Positions 37,368-50,288 of a stretch of 64,000 bases of DNA are shown in pieces; within the stretch, counting starts at the first letter, position 1; each line of letters begins with the position of its first letter. Both the position numbers and the translations under genes were made by a program. This DNA is from Curvularia sp. ZM96. Taxonomy: Eukaryota > Ascomycota > Dothideomycetes > Pleosporales > Pleosporaceae. The notes under the pieces were generated by a model, which was given only the letters and a program-made list of their open reading frames with translations, was not told the origin of the DNA and ran no database searches. The DNA is taken from assembly GCA_022457065.1 (NCBI GenBank), contig JAJGBQ010000008.1:1169545-1233544 (forward strand). Direction: 5' to 3'.

Positions 37368-37933
37368 CTTAAGAATAAAAAAGCTATTTGTAGATTTTAT
37401 AGTAATTTTATAGTAAAATAGTTATTTAAAAATACTAAGATAATAGTTAATAAACTAATATTACCTTTGAAATATAGACAAGCTACCTATAAATAACTAC
37501 TATAACTATAATATATAAAGCACATAGAATTTTCTCTAATATAAAGACTTTAGTTCTTGAATATCTAGATATAGTTATATCTAGGAATTGGTAACTAATA
37601 AATATCCTTAACACTAGTGTCTAGTTTACTTAGAATACTAGTTTAAGTTACTCAAAATATAAAAATTAGGAATAGTCAAATGTCGAAATATATATACTAT
37701 AAAAGAGTGAATATAACGTGAGCCTTTGGGTAATAGCTCTATAATAACTCTATAAGAAGTTACTATAATTATGCTTCTAAACTATAGAAGAATTATTCTA
37801 TATATCTCTAAGAGAACTATACAACGAGTAGATACTTATTATCTAAAAGAATTCTTTGGGGGAGTCATACTATAATATTTTCTAAGAAAAGTTGATCAGC
37901 TAAGTATTTCTACTAATTGAAAATTTATTAAAC

Positions 37934-38671
37934 ATACAGTACTAGGCTGAAAGTATTACCTTGCGGCTAAAATCTCTACTAAGCCCCACTAGAAAGCTGT
38001 CTTTTCTATACTATCATATCTCTATAACCACGTTTATAAACGCTTTAAAGACCTAAAGCAATAAAAAAACTTACTATTCATTTACTATCTTAGAAGGATA
38101 GAGAATAACAATTAGAGCATACGTATGTAACGGCATGGACCGGAACCCTATCAGTACAGTGTCCTTGACCAGTGATCCAAGATTGATCCGATTCGGCTGG
38201 TGTAAGTACAGCTCTTCTTACATCACTATTCTGTAGATTTTTGATATCCTTTCGTACTAGGCCTATAGGTGTCTATCGAATCAAGGCTCTTCTGCTATCC
38301 CACGCACTCCCATATGCCTCTGAGTGATACTATTGCCGATACTGAACTGACTAGTCTTGCCTGCGCCGTTACAGCGTAGGTGTACTATTTTAAAGTAAAA
38401 AAGAAAAAGTGCTAAAAATCGCGTTGTTAGCGACTTTTCCATACAAAATCCAATAACTTCAAATTTTTACTAATTTGATGTAGTATACTCACGCACGCTC
38501 TGATTGTTATTTACTATCCTTCTAATAAAGTAATTGTCTAGTAAGTTCCTTAACTCTTTGAGATTTTTATAAGCGTTTAGGAATGTAGTTATAGAGATGT
38601 CATGCTGCGAAGTAGGCTAATTTTGGCGAGAAATCGCTTGCGAGGCGAAACCTTTAGCCCGTGACTGTACA
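37934..38671. repeat. Imperfect fold-back repeat split by a solo LTR (right arm)
   Basis: Mirror of 11165-11905. The C/T tract next to the LTR is 3 nt shorter here (38397-38408), one of the three differences between the arms. Confidence 0.55.
38126..38373. mobile_element. Solo LTR, family B, copy 2 (right arm)
   Basis: Mirror of 11466-11713, flanked by ACGTA and GCGTA. Confidence 0.8.
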
Positions 38672-38876
38672 AATCGCAAGTAACTACTTCAAGTTATCAC
38701 AATTTAATTGAATAACAATACTACTATTCTTTCTTAGAGAGGGAATCAATATATAGAAAGTAGATAGAGAAGAAAAAATTTAAGGTCAAAGCACAACTAC
38801 TCTATGTTACGAACCTGAAGGAAGGAGGCACGGCGGTTAAGTTAAGAAGCATCGACGCCCAGTCGATGGAGCCATA

Positions 38877-39154
38877 TGTAACGCGGGGGTTAGTGTCACG
38901 TGACCTCCTCGGACCTCTATGCACGAGGAAGGGCTTGGCACACTCCTCGTACATCAGCCACCGAGCAATCCTCGGACTCCTCTGACCGAGGGCTACGAGC
39001 ACCATAGGTATATAGCGATAGGCATTGGGCCCTTATGGCTCGATGTGTTCAACTTAAGTTACGAGTACAAGTACAATACAAGAGTTACTTGCAGAGACAC
39101 TGTTCATACCACCCTGTTGCTTCATCCGCGAAAACCAACCTCTGAGTCTTGACA
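38877..39154 (+). mobile_element. Probable solo LTR, family C (right arm)
   Basis: Mirror of 10682-10959, flanked by CCATA and CCAGA. Confidence 0.5.
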
Positions 39155-39269
39155 CCAGAAGTCTTATATTACTTCCACTCAAGATCCACTCTTAACACTC
39201 TATAATAATAAGCTAAAATGGTTGGTACAGAAAGTATATTAAAGTTGATTTCAAAAGTGATTAAGATAC

Positions 39270-39452
39270 TGTGAGATGTTTGGCGGATAGGAATGGAGAT
39301 ATCAAGAATAGTGTTAAGACGAATCCTTGAGGTTCAGTCCCAGGTTCGGAGGAAGTATTTATACAGTACATGTCCTCGTCCCTATTGGCCCGAGGGATGC
39401 CCGATGGGGGTCCGAGGGATCTCCTCAGGGACCTTCCCCAAGTCACGTGACA
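39270..39452 (-). mobile_element. Solo LTR, family A, copy 1 (right arm)
   Basis: Mirror of 10384-10566, with the same 5-bp duplication, read here as GATAC at 39265-39269 and 39453-39457. Confidence 0.9.
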
Positions 39453-41302
39453 GATACGTATTAACAAGTTGCTTGAAAGATTTTAGCTAAATTGTTGGTA
39501 GAGCTCTATTATATAAGGCTAGAGCTCTATTAGTCTATAGTAATTTACCTCAATATCTATATAGAGATGCTGTCTTAACTATCTGTTACCCATATAACAG
39601 AACTCCAAATAGCTCTATTAGATTTAAACCTCTATTCTATTTGGAACATCAAACCACAACTAGATACATTTAGTATTACAATACTTAGTAGCCTAGCCTT
39701 TGATGAAAAGTTGGAAAAATGTATTTAAAAACTAGATAAACGGACGTCTACTTTTTATTAATTTAGTTTTTAGAGTCATTATATAGCTATATGATACAAT
39801 ACAATATGATATTCTATAATATATGATAATATGATATAATACTATTAATAATAGAGTCATATCGTCTAGAGACATTATCATCATGGAGAACACCACGCAT
39901 TGGCCTTTGTCCCATTGGATGATAGCAGTCCTGAATATCGCATTCTCTGCTACTTTCGTCACTATTGTTGTCGCTGTAGGGCTTCCCAACGTCGCGGCCG
40001 CTATACTGAGCGCCAAAAGCAAGTCTGGTGTCTAAGTTATGGTAAGAGAGTTGCTTCGCTTAGGTCATGGTTGGTTCTTTTCTTCTTCTGGAGTGGCTAT
40101 CCAACCCTCGGCTTTGCCACTTTCGATTCACGTTGTTTGCTAGTGTACTGGTTTTTCGCTTGCGAGTCAACAATGTTGTGAGTTATTCGTCGTGGTCATC
40201 GTGATCAGTATCGCTCTTGCTGCTGCTCCCGTTACACATACTGTTGACAGTAGGTAGTCTTACTGAGCATTGTTAGAAGCAGGCATCTCACTCGCAATAG
40301 CGGATGCTCACATTCCTTCCCACCTGCTCTTCAGTTGAGCGTTCTTGCTTCAACTGTTTGATGTTTTCCATCGAAGATCTAGATGTAGGCATTGGTTTCA
40401 AGTGTAACAGCTCACCATCTGCTCGAGTCCTCGTTCTACCAACCATCTTTGAGTTTGATTACATCGATTATACCTATGTTGGCCTGCAAACCCTCGCTCA
40501 GCGGGGGGTGGGATCTTGAGTGCAAAGCCTGGTGTAGATCTGCCAGTCCGTCATGCTCGCCGAGGGCCATGTTCTTTACGCGCTCGAGCCGACATCCAAC
40601 AATAGCAAGGCGGTGCAGGTTGCTAATCGCCAGTATCGCATCGGCCAGCTCCATGAAATAGTGCTTATCCAGTAGCTGCTCCACCACAACTCATCTATTG
40701 AGCGAAACGCAGCGAGCGGCAATCGGCTCCGGAACAAGTTTGCGGGCACGGCCAAGGGCGCCAAGATCGAGGACAGCACGAAATCAGGGTGCACGGCTGT
40801 AGACGAGTACGAGGAGGTAGGTGTATGTCTAAAGCCGGAGGGTGACTTGGGTGAAGCTGGATGTGTTGATATAGTTGCGCAGTGTGGCAAGGCAAGTTAA
40901 AGTTTACAAAATCAAACGTAATCCGAAACCTTGAGTAGTGTTGAGTGTAAGAGTGATCGGTTTGCTCCGGCGGATGACGCCAGCTAATCCATATCAGTCT
41001 AGACAACTACTATCAGGTGACGGACGTAGTCATTTCCACAACAAGTAGAAATAGTATTTGAACTAACCTCTTCCCCTCCTCTCCTGCATCGCGATAGGAA
41101 GGACAGGTACTTCGACTCTACTCCAGCTATGAAAGGTTTGGCAGGTAAGAGTAAGAATATCAAAGTAGCATTCAGGCAATGGGTTCCTTGAAATTCGGCG
41201 TCGAGACCCGGTCGCGGCACCGCGTCCTTACAATTCTGACCGTAAAACAAACGCCAGCCCAGTATCTTGCGCACTGTCCTAGAGCGAATGTCCTGGTTAC
41301 AC

Positions 41303-41810
41303 CTATCTGGTGACACCCTTTTGTTCTGCGCCCGACTCCATCGTCGCTGTCGAGCCTGTTTTGATGGCTCTAATGTCCCTGAGCAAAAGCGCCTTTAGTC
41401 CAGGCAAGGAGGCGACGATGATGGCAAGAGATAGTTCAACCATACTGAGGATATCTGAATAGTATTCGAGTTAGCAGGCGGGTCGCAGCTGTACGACGGT
41501 AGATCCTCAACGTTCAGACAAGGTTCTCCTGGCTCGTTCCAATTTTCAGGCAGATGAAACGAACAATGCCTGTGACTATAGGAAGTGTTCCCATAGCAAG
41601 CGTCATAACTACCGCAGTAGAGCTCTCAAAGATACCTTGAATGAGGAGGGTCACGGGGACCATGTATACGATTAGGCAGCAAGTCAGGCCGAGCGTGAAG
41701 TTTAGTATGAAAGGCTCCCGAGCATAAAACATAGAGCACGCGCCTTCTTCTTGAGACCACAAGAGCAGCGCGTGTTTCACTTTGGATATGTTGTGAGATA
41801 AGACTTTCAA
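41303..41810 (-). pseudogene. Rhodopsin/PTH11-like membrane protein remnant (right arm)
   Basis: Mirror of 8026-8533 with the same stop and the same unresolved intron, so the damage is shared by both arms. Confidence 0.6.
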
Positions 41811-42311
41811 TAGCTAAGCTAATATCTGCTTCACTATAGGATTGTTGCACGTCGCGTTGTTAAGACATCACGCGTTATTGTTACGAAGGCGGGGCATTGT
41901 GGTGGAGCGGACGACTCGGTGGTGAAACACGTTATGTTGAAACAAGTATCCGCGAATTTCATATGTGGAGTATTGCTTAATATGTCTGACGAGAAAGCTT
42001 AGCACAAAATGGTTGCGTAGGGTGAGGCGCTAGTTTAATGCACGTTGATCGTTTGGCTAACTGCGACGTACCACTGCGACCTACTAAAGCAAATGAACTA
42101 ACTACCTGTTCAACCCTTAGACGAAATCATGGCTTCTGTGCAAGCCGCTATTTATTAACTATGACTCTAAGATTAGTTCAGAGTGGTCTATAAACTTGTT
42201 TGGTTCCAGATCGAAAAAAGAGCTGACGAGAAATCGCAGGTGCTATAGTTGCGTGTTTATCAAAATCCGAGCTCATCTTGCATAGTGTTGGCATGCAAGC
42301 GATCGTACGGG

Positions 42312-42992
42312 CTATGCTAAATCACAACACCAGATCCCAGTAGAGAGCGCGCATCCAATTCTCGAATAGGTTTTCGATGTCAAAATCTCTGCATGACCTG
42401 TTTGTCCATTATAAGCCCAGCCGTCAGACTCACGTTGGCATACGTCACCCAGGCCTGGAAGGCTAGGCGTCTCGCATAGCCACCCGCCCACGAAAACGTG
42501 TTCGAAATGGCCGGCATCACCAGGCGCTAGGACCTGACCCAGAGTGCCATCATTGAGCTTGTGAATCATAGTTCCTTTACTCGATTCTACAGTGTCCATA
42601 GCGTTCGACTCTAGCTTAGGATCGTACGCAAGAGTCTTCATACCCATCTTAGTACGCCACTTTTTGACAACCTCCATATAGTCAGCATTAGGGACTATTG
42701 GCTCACCAGTAGGTGTAGGGAGCACCAGTGTAGAAGTCAACACAATAGTCAAAGTAGAGGTGGAACGGGTTTTCAGGGCACTACTGGAGGAAATGGGCGG
42801 GCCTTGGTTTACCCCAGTGGCTATTGCAGAGATACTAAGAACAGAGGACGGTGTGTGAGTAATCGATACTTCACTCATGCAAGCTGTGTGCGTTCCTGCA
42901 GCAAGTGTTTGTATGGGTTCACTAGAAGCCGCATAAACTCTAGCGAGACAACCAACTATTGATAACTTTATAAGCCTATTAATCGACATCAT
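42312..42992 (-). CDS. Secreted CAP/SCP-like protein (right-arm copy)
   Basis: Identical in protein sequence to the copy at 6844-7524. If the inverted repeat is real, the genome carries two intact identical copies in opposite orientation, plus the broken paralog at 58798. The solo LTR of family B sits at the same distance upstream of it as in the left arm. Confidence 0.62.
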   Translation of the reverse strand: MMSINRLIKLSIVGCLARVYAASSEPIQTLAAGTHTACMSEVSITHTPSSVLSISAIATGVNQGPPISSSSALKTRSTSTLTIVLTSTLVLPTPTGEPIVPNADYMEVVKKWRTKMGMKTLAYDPKLESNAMDTVESSKGTMIHKLNDGTLGQVLAPGDAGHFEHVFVGGWLCETPSLPGLGDVCQRESDGWAYNGQTGHAEILTSKTYSRIGCALSTGIWCCDLA

Positions 42993-43244
42993 TAAGTAGG
43001 AGAAGATGAGAAATAAAACAAGACCGTACAAGGGTAGTGTCACGAAAAGAAGGAGGCGTTGTGGGGTACATAAGAAATAGGAGATTCTTTCGCTTACGCG
43101 TAGGTGCGTGAGGCATGTGTGTAGCAATGTAAGCTGCTGATTGTTTTCATATGTAAGAGCTTAACAAAGAGTCCAGCTTAAGGGTCAGGTGTGATCTCTA
43201 AGTAAGCATTCTCTGTAAGCTAACCAGCAGCAAAATGATCTAGC

Positions 43245-43491
43245 TGTAACGGCACAGGCAAGAATAGTCGGATCAGTATCGGCAGTAGTGTCACTCAGAG
43301 GCATATGGGAGTGCGTAGGACATTAAATGAGCCTTGATTGGATAGACACCTATAGGCCTTGTACGAAAGGATATCAGAAATCTACATAGTAGCTATGTAG
43401 GACAACCTGTACTTCCACCAGCCGATAGGGATCCGAATCGGATCTCCCGGCCGAATGGCTACTGAGTCGGTTCCGATAGTGTGCCGTTACG
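43245..43491. mobile_element. Solo LTR, family B, copy 1 (right arm)
   Basis: Mirror of 6345-6591 with the same CTAGC flanks; starts TGTAACGG and ends CCGTTACG. Confidence 0.8.
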
Positions 43492-43496
43492 CTAGC

Positions 43497-45934
43497 GAGC
43501 TAATCCGTTCATTTTTGTTGAGTAATTCCTCGATATAAGGAGAGACAGGGCTTTGTTGTGGTTCTTCATTGGGGACTTCGGACAATGCGGAAGTAGTGCA
43601 CTCCAGAGTTGGCATAATGTTTTTGTCGTGAAGAACAGCTGTCAGGAGATCAACACGTGCGGCACGATTGCAAGGTGCGGGGTACTACATACGCAACATC
43701 AAGCTGTCGAGAGACTTTGTCTATTTACGCGTTACTGAACGTGGAAGGCAAGTTGTATGTGGAAGGAAAAGTATGTAGGAGTCTAGTAGTGGCGCGTCGC
43801 TTCGAGAAAAGAACTGTATGACTTACTTCGTGTATACAAAGTATGTGGTCTGGCTGGGTACAGGTGCTGACGTGTTCACCTTCCATATACGCCATAGTGC
43901 TGTGCAACGATTTTAAACAGCCCCGCCTTCTGTATATGACGCAACGCTAGATTTGTACTACAGGATCGCTTGCGCGACTAGCTAATTGCGTCAATTCCCG
44001 ATATAATGGTGACTGGATTTTTAAATACTGCCTGCACGGTAGAACAGCAATCACCAACGAATGCATAGTAATTAGTAGGTTTTGATATTTGACTATGTAG
44101 GAATGTAGAATACCGGTTGCGGCCCTAGGCAATGAACTCGGAAGGCTGCGCCGCAATCCTCTAAACCACGCCACAATCACGTGAATGATCGTCCGCTTCT
44201 TGGCTGTATAAAGTTTTGATTTCATCGATTAGCGCTTTCGTTGCTGTGCAAGTCGTAGCCCGCGGGCATCGGCGTCGCTGCCTTGAGCTGGATGTTCTAA
44301 GTGTTGCTGACGGCGATTCTGGTAGGTGCAAACCCCAAGAAGATCCTAGTCTCCACATTTATCTATAATCTCGACCAGTAATCATTTACAAGCTCAATTC
44401 TCTTATCTACAGTCTGGAACATCTGAGCAACAATTTGTGAAGTGTCTCCACCTTAAGCACGTACGTCAATTCAGCCTCTGTAACGTGTCGTGTTCTCGAT
44501 GGCCGCGGCATACTGTGTATATCATCGGTTTGCCTGCGGACGTCAATTTTAAAAGTATCGAGGAATTACGCCTCATATTCGAATCAAAACACGTCACTCT
44601 TGATTGGGAGGTCCAAGAGTTTGTTGGTATTTTGATCGATAAGATCGACGCGGCTGAAAAGCAGAACGTCTCCGTTGGAGTATACCTGCGCTTAGCTCGC
44701 GAGCTAGACGCCGTCGACAAACTCTACATGGGTTATGAGACTGAGTCGGTCTTGGTAGGAGAAGAATGAGTGCTGAGACAGAGTATAACGGCGGTTGATG
44801 GAGATCTGGGCGCGCTGACAATCCGGACAACATGTGGCGATTAGGCAGTCTTTAGAGGTAGTCTATGTGCTTCTTCCAAAGACACCATCCTAATATCCCT
44901 TCAGCTGGTGGGTTCATATATTGCGTAGGCCATGGGATATCATTCGCGAGAATGACTTTCAACTTGCGCCATTTGCAAAAGGTGGGTAGGCCATGTGCAG
45001 AGGTCCTCCATTTCCACCTCTTACAACTCCGTACTTGGATCCAGCGACTAAATAGCTCCTTTAAGCTGTTAAGCTAGCACACTCCCTTTACAAACTGAAG
45101 AGTGATATGTAATCCTGTTTCGTGCATCTCCAAAGTAGTATGTACGGCCATCGTCAGCGGCTGTACTACCTAACAAAAAGATGATTTCATGAATCAGACT
45201 CTTCGCAGCCAAGTTTTAGCGCAACGCTGCTTCGTTCCAGTTCTGGCCACACTTGAAAGAAATTACTTACTCCTAGTGATCTTGCGTTCATGTCAATATA
45301 CCATCATTGCCATCCATTCTCAAGCTGCGGCAGACTCAAAGTAAAGAGCAGATCTTTCTAATCCTCCTCATCTATATTGATAATCGCTATTTTGAGCTGG
45401 TGTTGGCAACATACGCGCTCGAAAAAATGTTTTTTTAGTAGTGTGAAGAGGCGCGTTCTCAGCTTGTGCCGTGATAGCTGTGCCCGCATCGATACTTACC
45501 CACCATAACTCTCGAAACTCCCGATAACTCCTGAGCGAATCACAGCTTAGTGCGCCAGAATGGAAAGCGCTAGAGTTGGAACGCACAGTGTGCTGAAACC
45601 GCATGTGGTCGTTGCCGTTCGGACGGCCAGTTTAACCCGTAGTAGGCGACGTTCAATAGTCAACATCAACGCCCACCTCTTAAACCTCTTAGAAAATTCC
45701 TAGCCTGTCGCAGCTTCATGTTTCTGAGTAGCTTACTTAATGTTATACTGTCAAGTGCGTTGGAAAGTCTCATGTTCGTCACTATGTGGGTGGCCTGCTT
45801 AAAGTCCTAACAAACAGCTGACGCATGACGTCTAGCGCGCTTAAAACTTCTGGAAACTCCTGGGCTAACTAGTGAAGCGGGATATCATGCTAAGATAATT
45901 ACTTCTCTATGACCGGCGTTCGAGGCCAAGCAAA
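43497..45934. other. Gene-poor stretch (right arm, mirror of 3900-6339)
   Basis: Same content as the left arm: the unrecognised 110-codon frame at 44437-44769 (+) and the decayed MITE at 43898-44055. The A-run at 45422-45427 has 6 bases against 8 on the left. Confidence 0.45.
43898..44055 (+). mobile_element. Degenerate copy of the TA-flanked MITE family (right arm)
   Basis: Reverse-complement partner of 5781-5938, carrying the same decayed ends. Confidence 0.5.
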
Positions 45935-46612
45935 ATGGTAAACAATAGAGCAATACCCGGTGAGTCTATTTGGGATCGGCGCATTAAAAGCATCGAAAGC
46001 ACCCCGTATACCCAGCTGTATAAGGTCATTGACCTCGCTCGCAATGAGAAAGTTATGAAGTTCCAAATGGATGTTGTATCAGCGTGTTTTAAAAACCTGT
46101 TGTCGTTTCGGAGTGGTACAACAAACCAACCTGTACCATTGAACGAGCTTCGCGACGAGCAGGTAGGGGACATTGCCAAATTCCCTGAAGCTCGTCCATA
46201 CTTGTTCAATGTTGAGACGAGGCACGAAGAGAAGGAGTTGCTAGACCAGATAGGCAACAATATGTTCGCGCACATTCTCCTTGGACCAGAGCAGGTGTCA
46301 AGCCGGTTGTTTGGAGATGCTTTGAAGCAGATTGGTCTAGCCGCGATTGACGAATGCCACCTTATCGCAGGATACGAAACCTTTATCCAAATTGGCGGAC
46401 TTCGCACTGTCCTTCGTAAGAGCATTGTATGATTCGGGTGCTCCGCGGTGCTTGACGATCCAGGCGGGAAAGAGATCCTTCGGTCGGGTAATCTCCAGAA
46501 GGTTGGTAGCGGCGTGCATCAGACTCAAGTAGTACGGACTTCTATTGATCGTCCAGACGTGTCAAAAAGTGTTGCACGTCTTCAATGGAGCAAAATTACA
46601 TTATGGGACTAA
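45935..46612 (+). pseudogene. DECH-box (RecQ-like) helicase relic, right arm
   Basis: Identical copy of the relic at 3222-3899. It opens with ATG at 45935, has the in-frame TGA at 46430-46432 between the Walker B region and motif III, and stops at 46610-46612. The same disabling stop in both arms shows that decay came before duplication, if the duplication is real. Confidence 0.78.
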
Positions 46613-49592
46613 CTATATTTCCTTCTACTTCCTGCATGTAGTAGTGGCGTTGCCGCTGTTGTGCTCGTGCTCGTACTTGTGCTGCTCCCTCTCCCTCGTC
46701 AGATTGGCCCACTGTGCCTATTCTTTTCGAGCCGGCGACGGCCGTGCCGCGCACGGCCGTCGCCGCCGTCTTCGCCGCTCCGGAGGTTTGAAGAGGCAAA
46801 GGAGGAAGATGTTGTGGCTGAGCTGGCGTCTTAGTCAGATAACGATGACGCTCTTCCCCTCTCCCCTACGCCGTAATTCGTGCTAGTATTTCATGCTCAT
46901 AAACTATTGCTGACTGTGTAGGGCGCTGCACACATGCTGCAGGGCGCTCCAACTTATCGTGCTCCTTTCCTCCCACTGAAAAAGGAAGATTCGTGCTCAA
47001 TGGCCACACCCAGCAGCGAATCACCTGCGGTGGTATTATACCAGCCGCGAGGAGTGTGAGTGGCTGTGCACCGAGCAGAATGCAGTGAGAGACCATTGCG
47101 GTCTCATACTGGAGACGACAGCTGGTGAGCAGCATTTTGGCGAACAGCAGTGCCAAGCGTTGTCAGGAAAACGACTAGGAGTGCTGGGTGTATACTAGCG
47201 AGGCGGCGAGTCGTGTCAAGCACGCGACATCGCTCTGCGTGCGCTGTCGCTTTTACCACCAGGTAGCGGGGCTGTAGCTCCAGTACGCGCAAGAAGGTCA
47301 CACCGGCTCCTGACCCCTAGGTATATGGTGAGCTAACCTTTGGCACCTGCGCCATAGTCGACTTCGTTTGTCTTGGGGCTGTCTGGGCTGTCTGTGTGAG
47401 GGTGCGGTACTATGTATGTTGTTTGTTCTTCGCTCTGTCGTCTTCTGATCCACTCCAGCCGGTTGGCGTTACCCGTATGGGGGAGCAACCTGGTGTTGGT
47501 GATGGGGCGGCATCGCAAGTTTGAACTTCGTTAGGCTGCAGTCCGGCTGTGTAGTCGTCGGTTCCGTTCTGCCTTTGGGCATTGCAGGTTCCCCTCTCAG
47601 TCGTGGTGGGTCTGTTTACGTGGGTAGAAGGCTCTGAGAGGGGCAGATTTCTATGGTTCATTAGTAGCACAATCAAGGATGTTTCTGGGTATGGTTCTTG
47701 TCATATTTCGTGATGTGTGACGTGAATATCCTTACACCCCTGACCAGGTCCCTGGCAAGCTGTACCAGCTAAAACAGTTGGCGTGTGAGCCAGAAGCTCC
47801 ACCAATCGCTGGTGACGCTAGAGTCCGCTAGTCCCCGGGTCAGCTAGACGATTCGGCTAGCGTAGAGCTAAGATCCTTCGCTAGCTTCTGAACCAATAGA
47901 TGTCTGCACTAAATATTTTAGTGTGTTCCACAGCTATGCTGCCAGGACAGGTTCACTACTCGTTCGAAACAAAGTTACTACACGGTCAAGTTTTTGACTT
48001 GGAAGTTTTCGGCCTGCTAGCTGTAAGTCTTCAATTGGCCCGGGGGTTCTCAAGAGTTTTGCCTCGCTACTATCTCCATGCCATTGCGACGCATCCGACA
48101 CTGCCGCGCCCCTGATTGGTCCTGGAGTTTCCAGGAGTTTCTGGTGCGCCGGATATCCCTCACCCACAAGTATCTGTCATCTCTACACTTGCATCTCCCC
48201 TAACTCAAGTGCTCCTACACATACACCTCTCCACCGTCCGACCCCAGCCCCGAGATCTGTTCAGCAACTTAGTCACAGGCACCCTCCACAAGAACATGCT
48301 CATACAGTTGGCAACGAGAGCAGTCCACATAGCTAGCTTCTATCACAACTTCAACACCTCCGTGGCCTCCGCAGCCGATATGAATACCTTGCATGAGTAA
48401 TCCAGCGCCTTTGCGGTAGAGATGTCCCGGATGGCTGATCTCAATGCACGCCTCATCAAGGCGGAGTCCGGGCAAAACAACTAGGATCAGCTGCACGAAA
48501 GAGAAGACACTTGGTTTGAAGATGAAATTGATCATAAATACATGGATAACCCTGGTCCTGAGCGCCTGGACAGCAGCCTCTGCTTCGTTGTGCTGAGTTA
48601 ATCTTTTTGCGCTTACATGGCCTGCTGGCAGGTACGTATACCACTTCGTTTCTTTCTGATTGCTCTTGAAATGTCAAGTATATCTTGATCTCGCCGTTTG
48701 AATTTCCAATCGTAGGTTGGTAGAAGCTTTGAGGATCTTTCAGGTTCGTAACCGCGCTTTCCGCTTGTTCGATCTTTTGATCGTAGGCGACTTGTTGTCC
48801 ATTGAGTTCTGTGAACTCTTCTTCCAACCCGAAGCTGACAACTGCCTCTGTGATGGAGCTATACCCAGCTCCGTCTTCTTATACCGACCCGACTGTGATG
48901 GGATGGCCAGTCGTGGATGACCTCGATATACTTTTTCCTATATAGATCCCAGTCGTTACTAGGGTTGCATCTGGCCACAAGGGCGGCTTTGGAATTGGGA
49001 CGGCATTCGAATGAACATCGCTGAGCCTCGAAACTGAAGCTGAGAAAGGTCGCAGTTGTTCCTGCAGTGGATGATGAAGATGGCTACGGAGAGCGCGCTC
49101 CAAACATCGTAGCCCTCCTTGCCATAGTCATACATTGCGATCAAACGAAGGTGCGGCTAACCCTTCCCGCGGCGCTATAGCGCAGCTAACAAACGCCAGA
49201 ACGGGATGAGATGTCGTAATCCCGTATAGCGTTTGCACTTCTCGAAACTATTGTCGCCAACATATTCGGCCCCTAAGGCCACTTCGGCAGATCCGTCATT
49301 CAAGTAACGGCAATGATCTCTTGGTCGGCAAAGACAGCCTTGGTACCATTATACAATTACAATCATATCATTCTTTGGTCTAAGATATCAGCATGTATGT
49401 TATGATGAACTAAGGCTGTGATCGAACTGGGCAGGACGAACCTGAAGTTGTGGCTCTAGACCTCTATGTTCGTGAAAGGATCGATTAAATATGCTTTTAA
49501 TGACTGAGGTACCTCTAATTCGTACCGCCGACGACCCTCATTAAGCACTTAGTGAGCCTAAAGAGTTCTGATCAATGGAATTGCAGAGCTAG
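46613..49592. other. Gene-poor stretch (right arm, mirror of 242-3221)
   Basis: Nothing beyond the hairpin at 46733-46765 and the weak frame at 48456-48827 (-) can be supported. Confidence 0.45.
46733..46765. repeat. Right-arm copy of the GC-rich hairpin
   Basis: Mirror image of 3069-3101, unchanged in sequence. It lies about 120 bp beyond the end of the helicase relic. Confidence 0.75.
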
Positions 49593-50288
49593 TTATTCTT
49601 CCTCAAGGTACAGTTCAGGTTCAAGAACGTATGTGGTGTTTGGGCCGCGCAACTGTAGTGTCCTCATCAATGCCTCGCGTAAAGCTTGTTCCGGGTATCC
49701 GCCGAGGAATTGCATCCAGCCCACCCCCTTGTCTAAGTCATCCCGTCCCTTACACGCAATCCTATCAGCTAAAAAACGACGAAGTGGAGAATTCGAGGGA
49801 GTGCCATCGTAGATGATCTTGACGCTGTTTGGTCCCAAATTCCAACTGGAGCTCTTTATGGCCGCGAAGATAGCGTGCATAACAGCGTTCTTGAACCCTA
49901 CCGCAAGGTATTTCTCCCCAAACACATATGCCTCTGCAAGCGTAATGAATACATTTTCCGCTTCTTCCGCTCTTTTTTCGCGCGTGTCACCACCAGCTTT
50001 ATAGAGCTTAACGTCGATGTTTTTGGAGTAGAGCCAATCAGTGAAAACTTTAACTGTGTCGAACAAATCTTCAGAAAGTGAAATGTTCTTTGAGTCATCT
50101 CCGTTGGTCCACTCTTTCTTCGTTGCGTTTTGGAAGAACCTCGAGTGCTTGAAGAGGAGACTGGAATGGACTTGAAGGGTTTGCGTGCCATCGCCAGGAG
50201 CCAAAGTGATAATGAAATCGCTTGTACTTTGTTCATTAGGTGTGAAGATTCGATTTCGATTTGTATACTGTACTTACTCCACCTCCAT
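49593..50288 (-). CDS. BTB/POZ domain protein (two exons)
   Basis: Predicted protein of 212 aa. Exon 1 is only 11 nt (50288-50278, ATGGAGGTGGA). It is followed by a 57-nt intron (50277-50221) with a GTAAGT donor and an AAG acceptor; exon 2 runs 50220-49593. Splicing gives the start MEVDDFIITLAPGDGTQ, a typical BTB opening, with the conserved V-H pair at residues 21-22 and the F-x-x-WLY block near residue 70. BTB proteins dimerise and often serve as Cullin-3 adaptors or transcriptional co-factors; the partner here is unknown. Without the intron the frame has no good ATG, which is why this start was chosen. The last 79 codons lie inside the right arm of the giant inverted repeat and are duplicated at 1-241. 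Confidence 0.8.

Larger units (their letters stand above)
26729..49833. repeat. Right arm of the giant inverted repeat (about 23.1 kb)
   Basis: Reverse-complement copy of positions 1-23111, 6 nt shorter overall. On this side the sequence continues past the end of the visible match (49833) into the complete BTB gene, so the match stops here only because the left arm meets the window edge. The inner end at 26729 is a sharp loss of identity: the left arm continues with AGAATAGC after the shared CACT, whereas the right arm, read inward, continues CTAGAGAT. Confidence 0.97.

Noticed and set aside
1..49833. Palindrome as a sequencing-adapter fold-back artefact
   Set aside because: Such artefacts leave little or no loop; here 3.6 kb of unique, structured sequence separates the arms. 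A misassembly of another kind remains possible.
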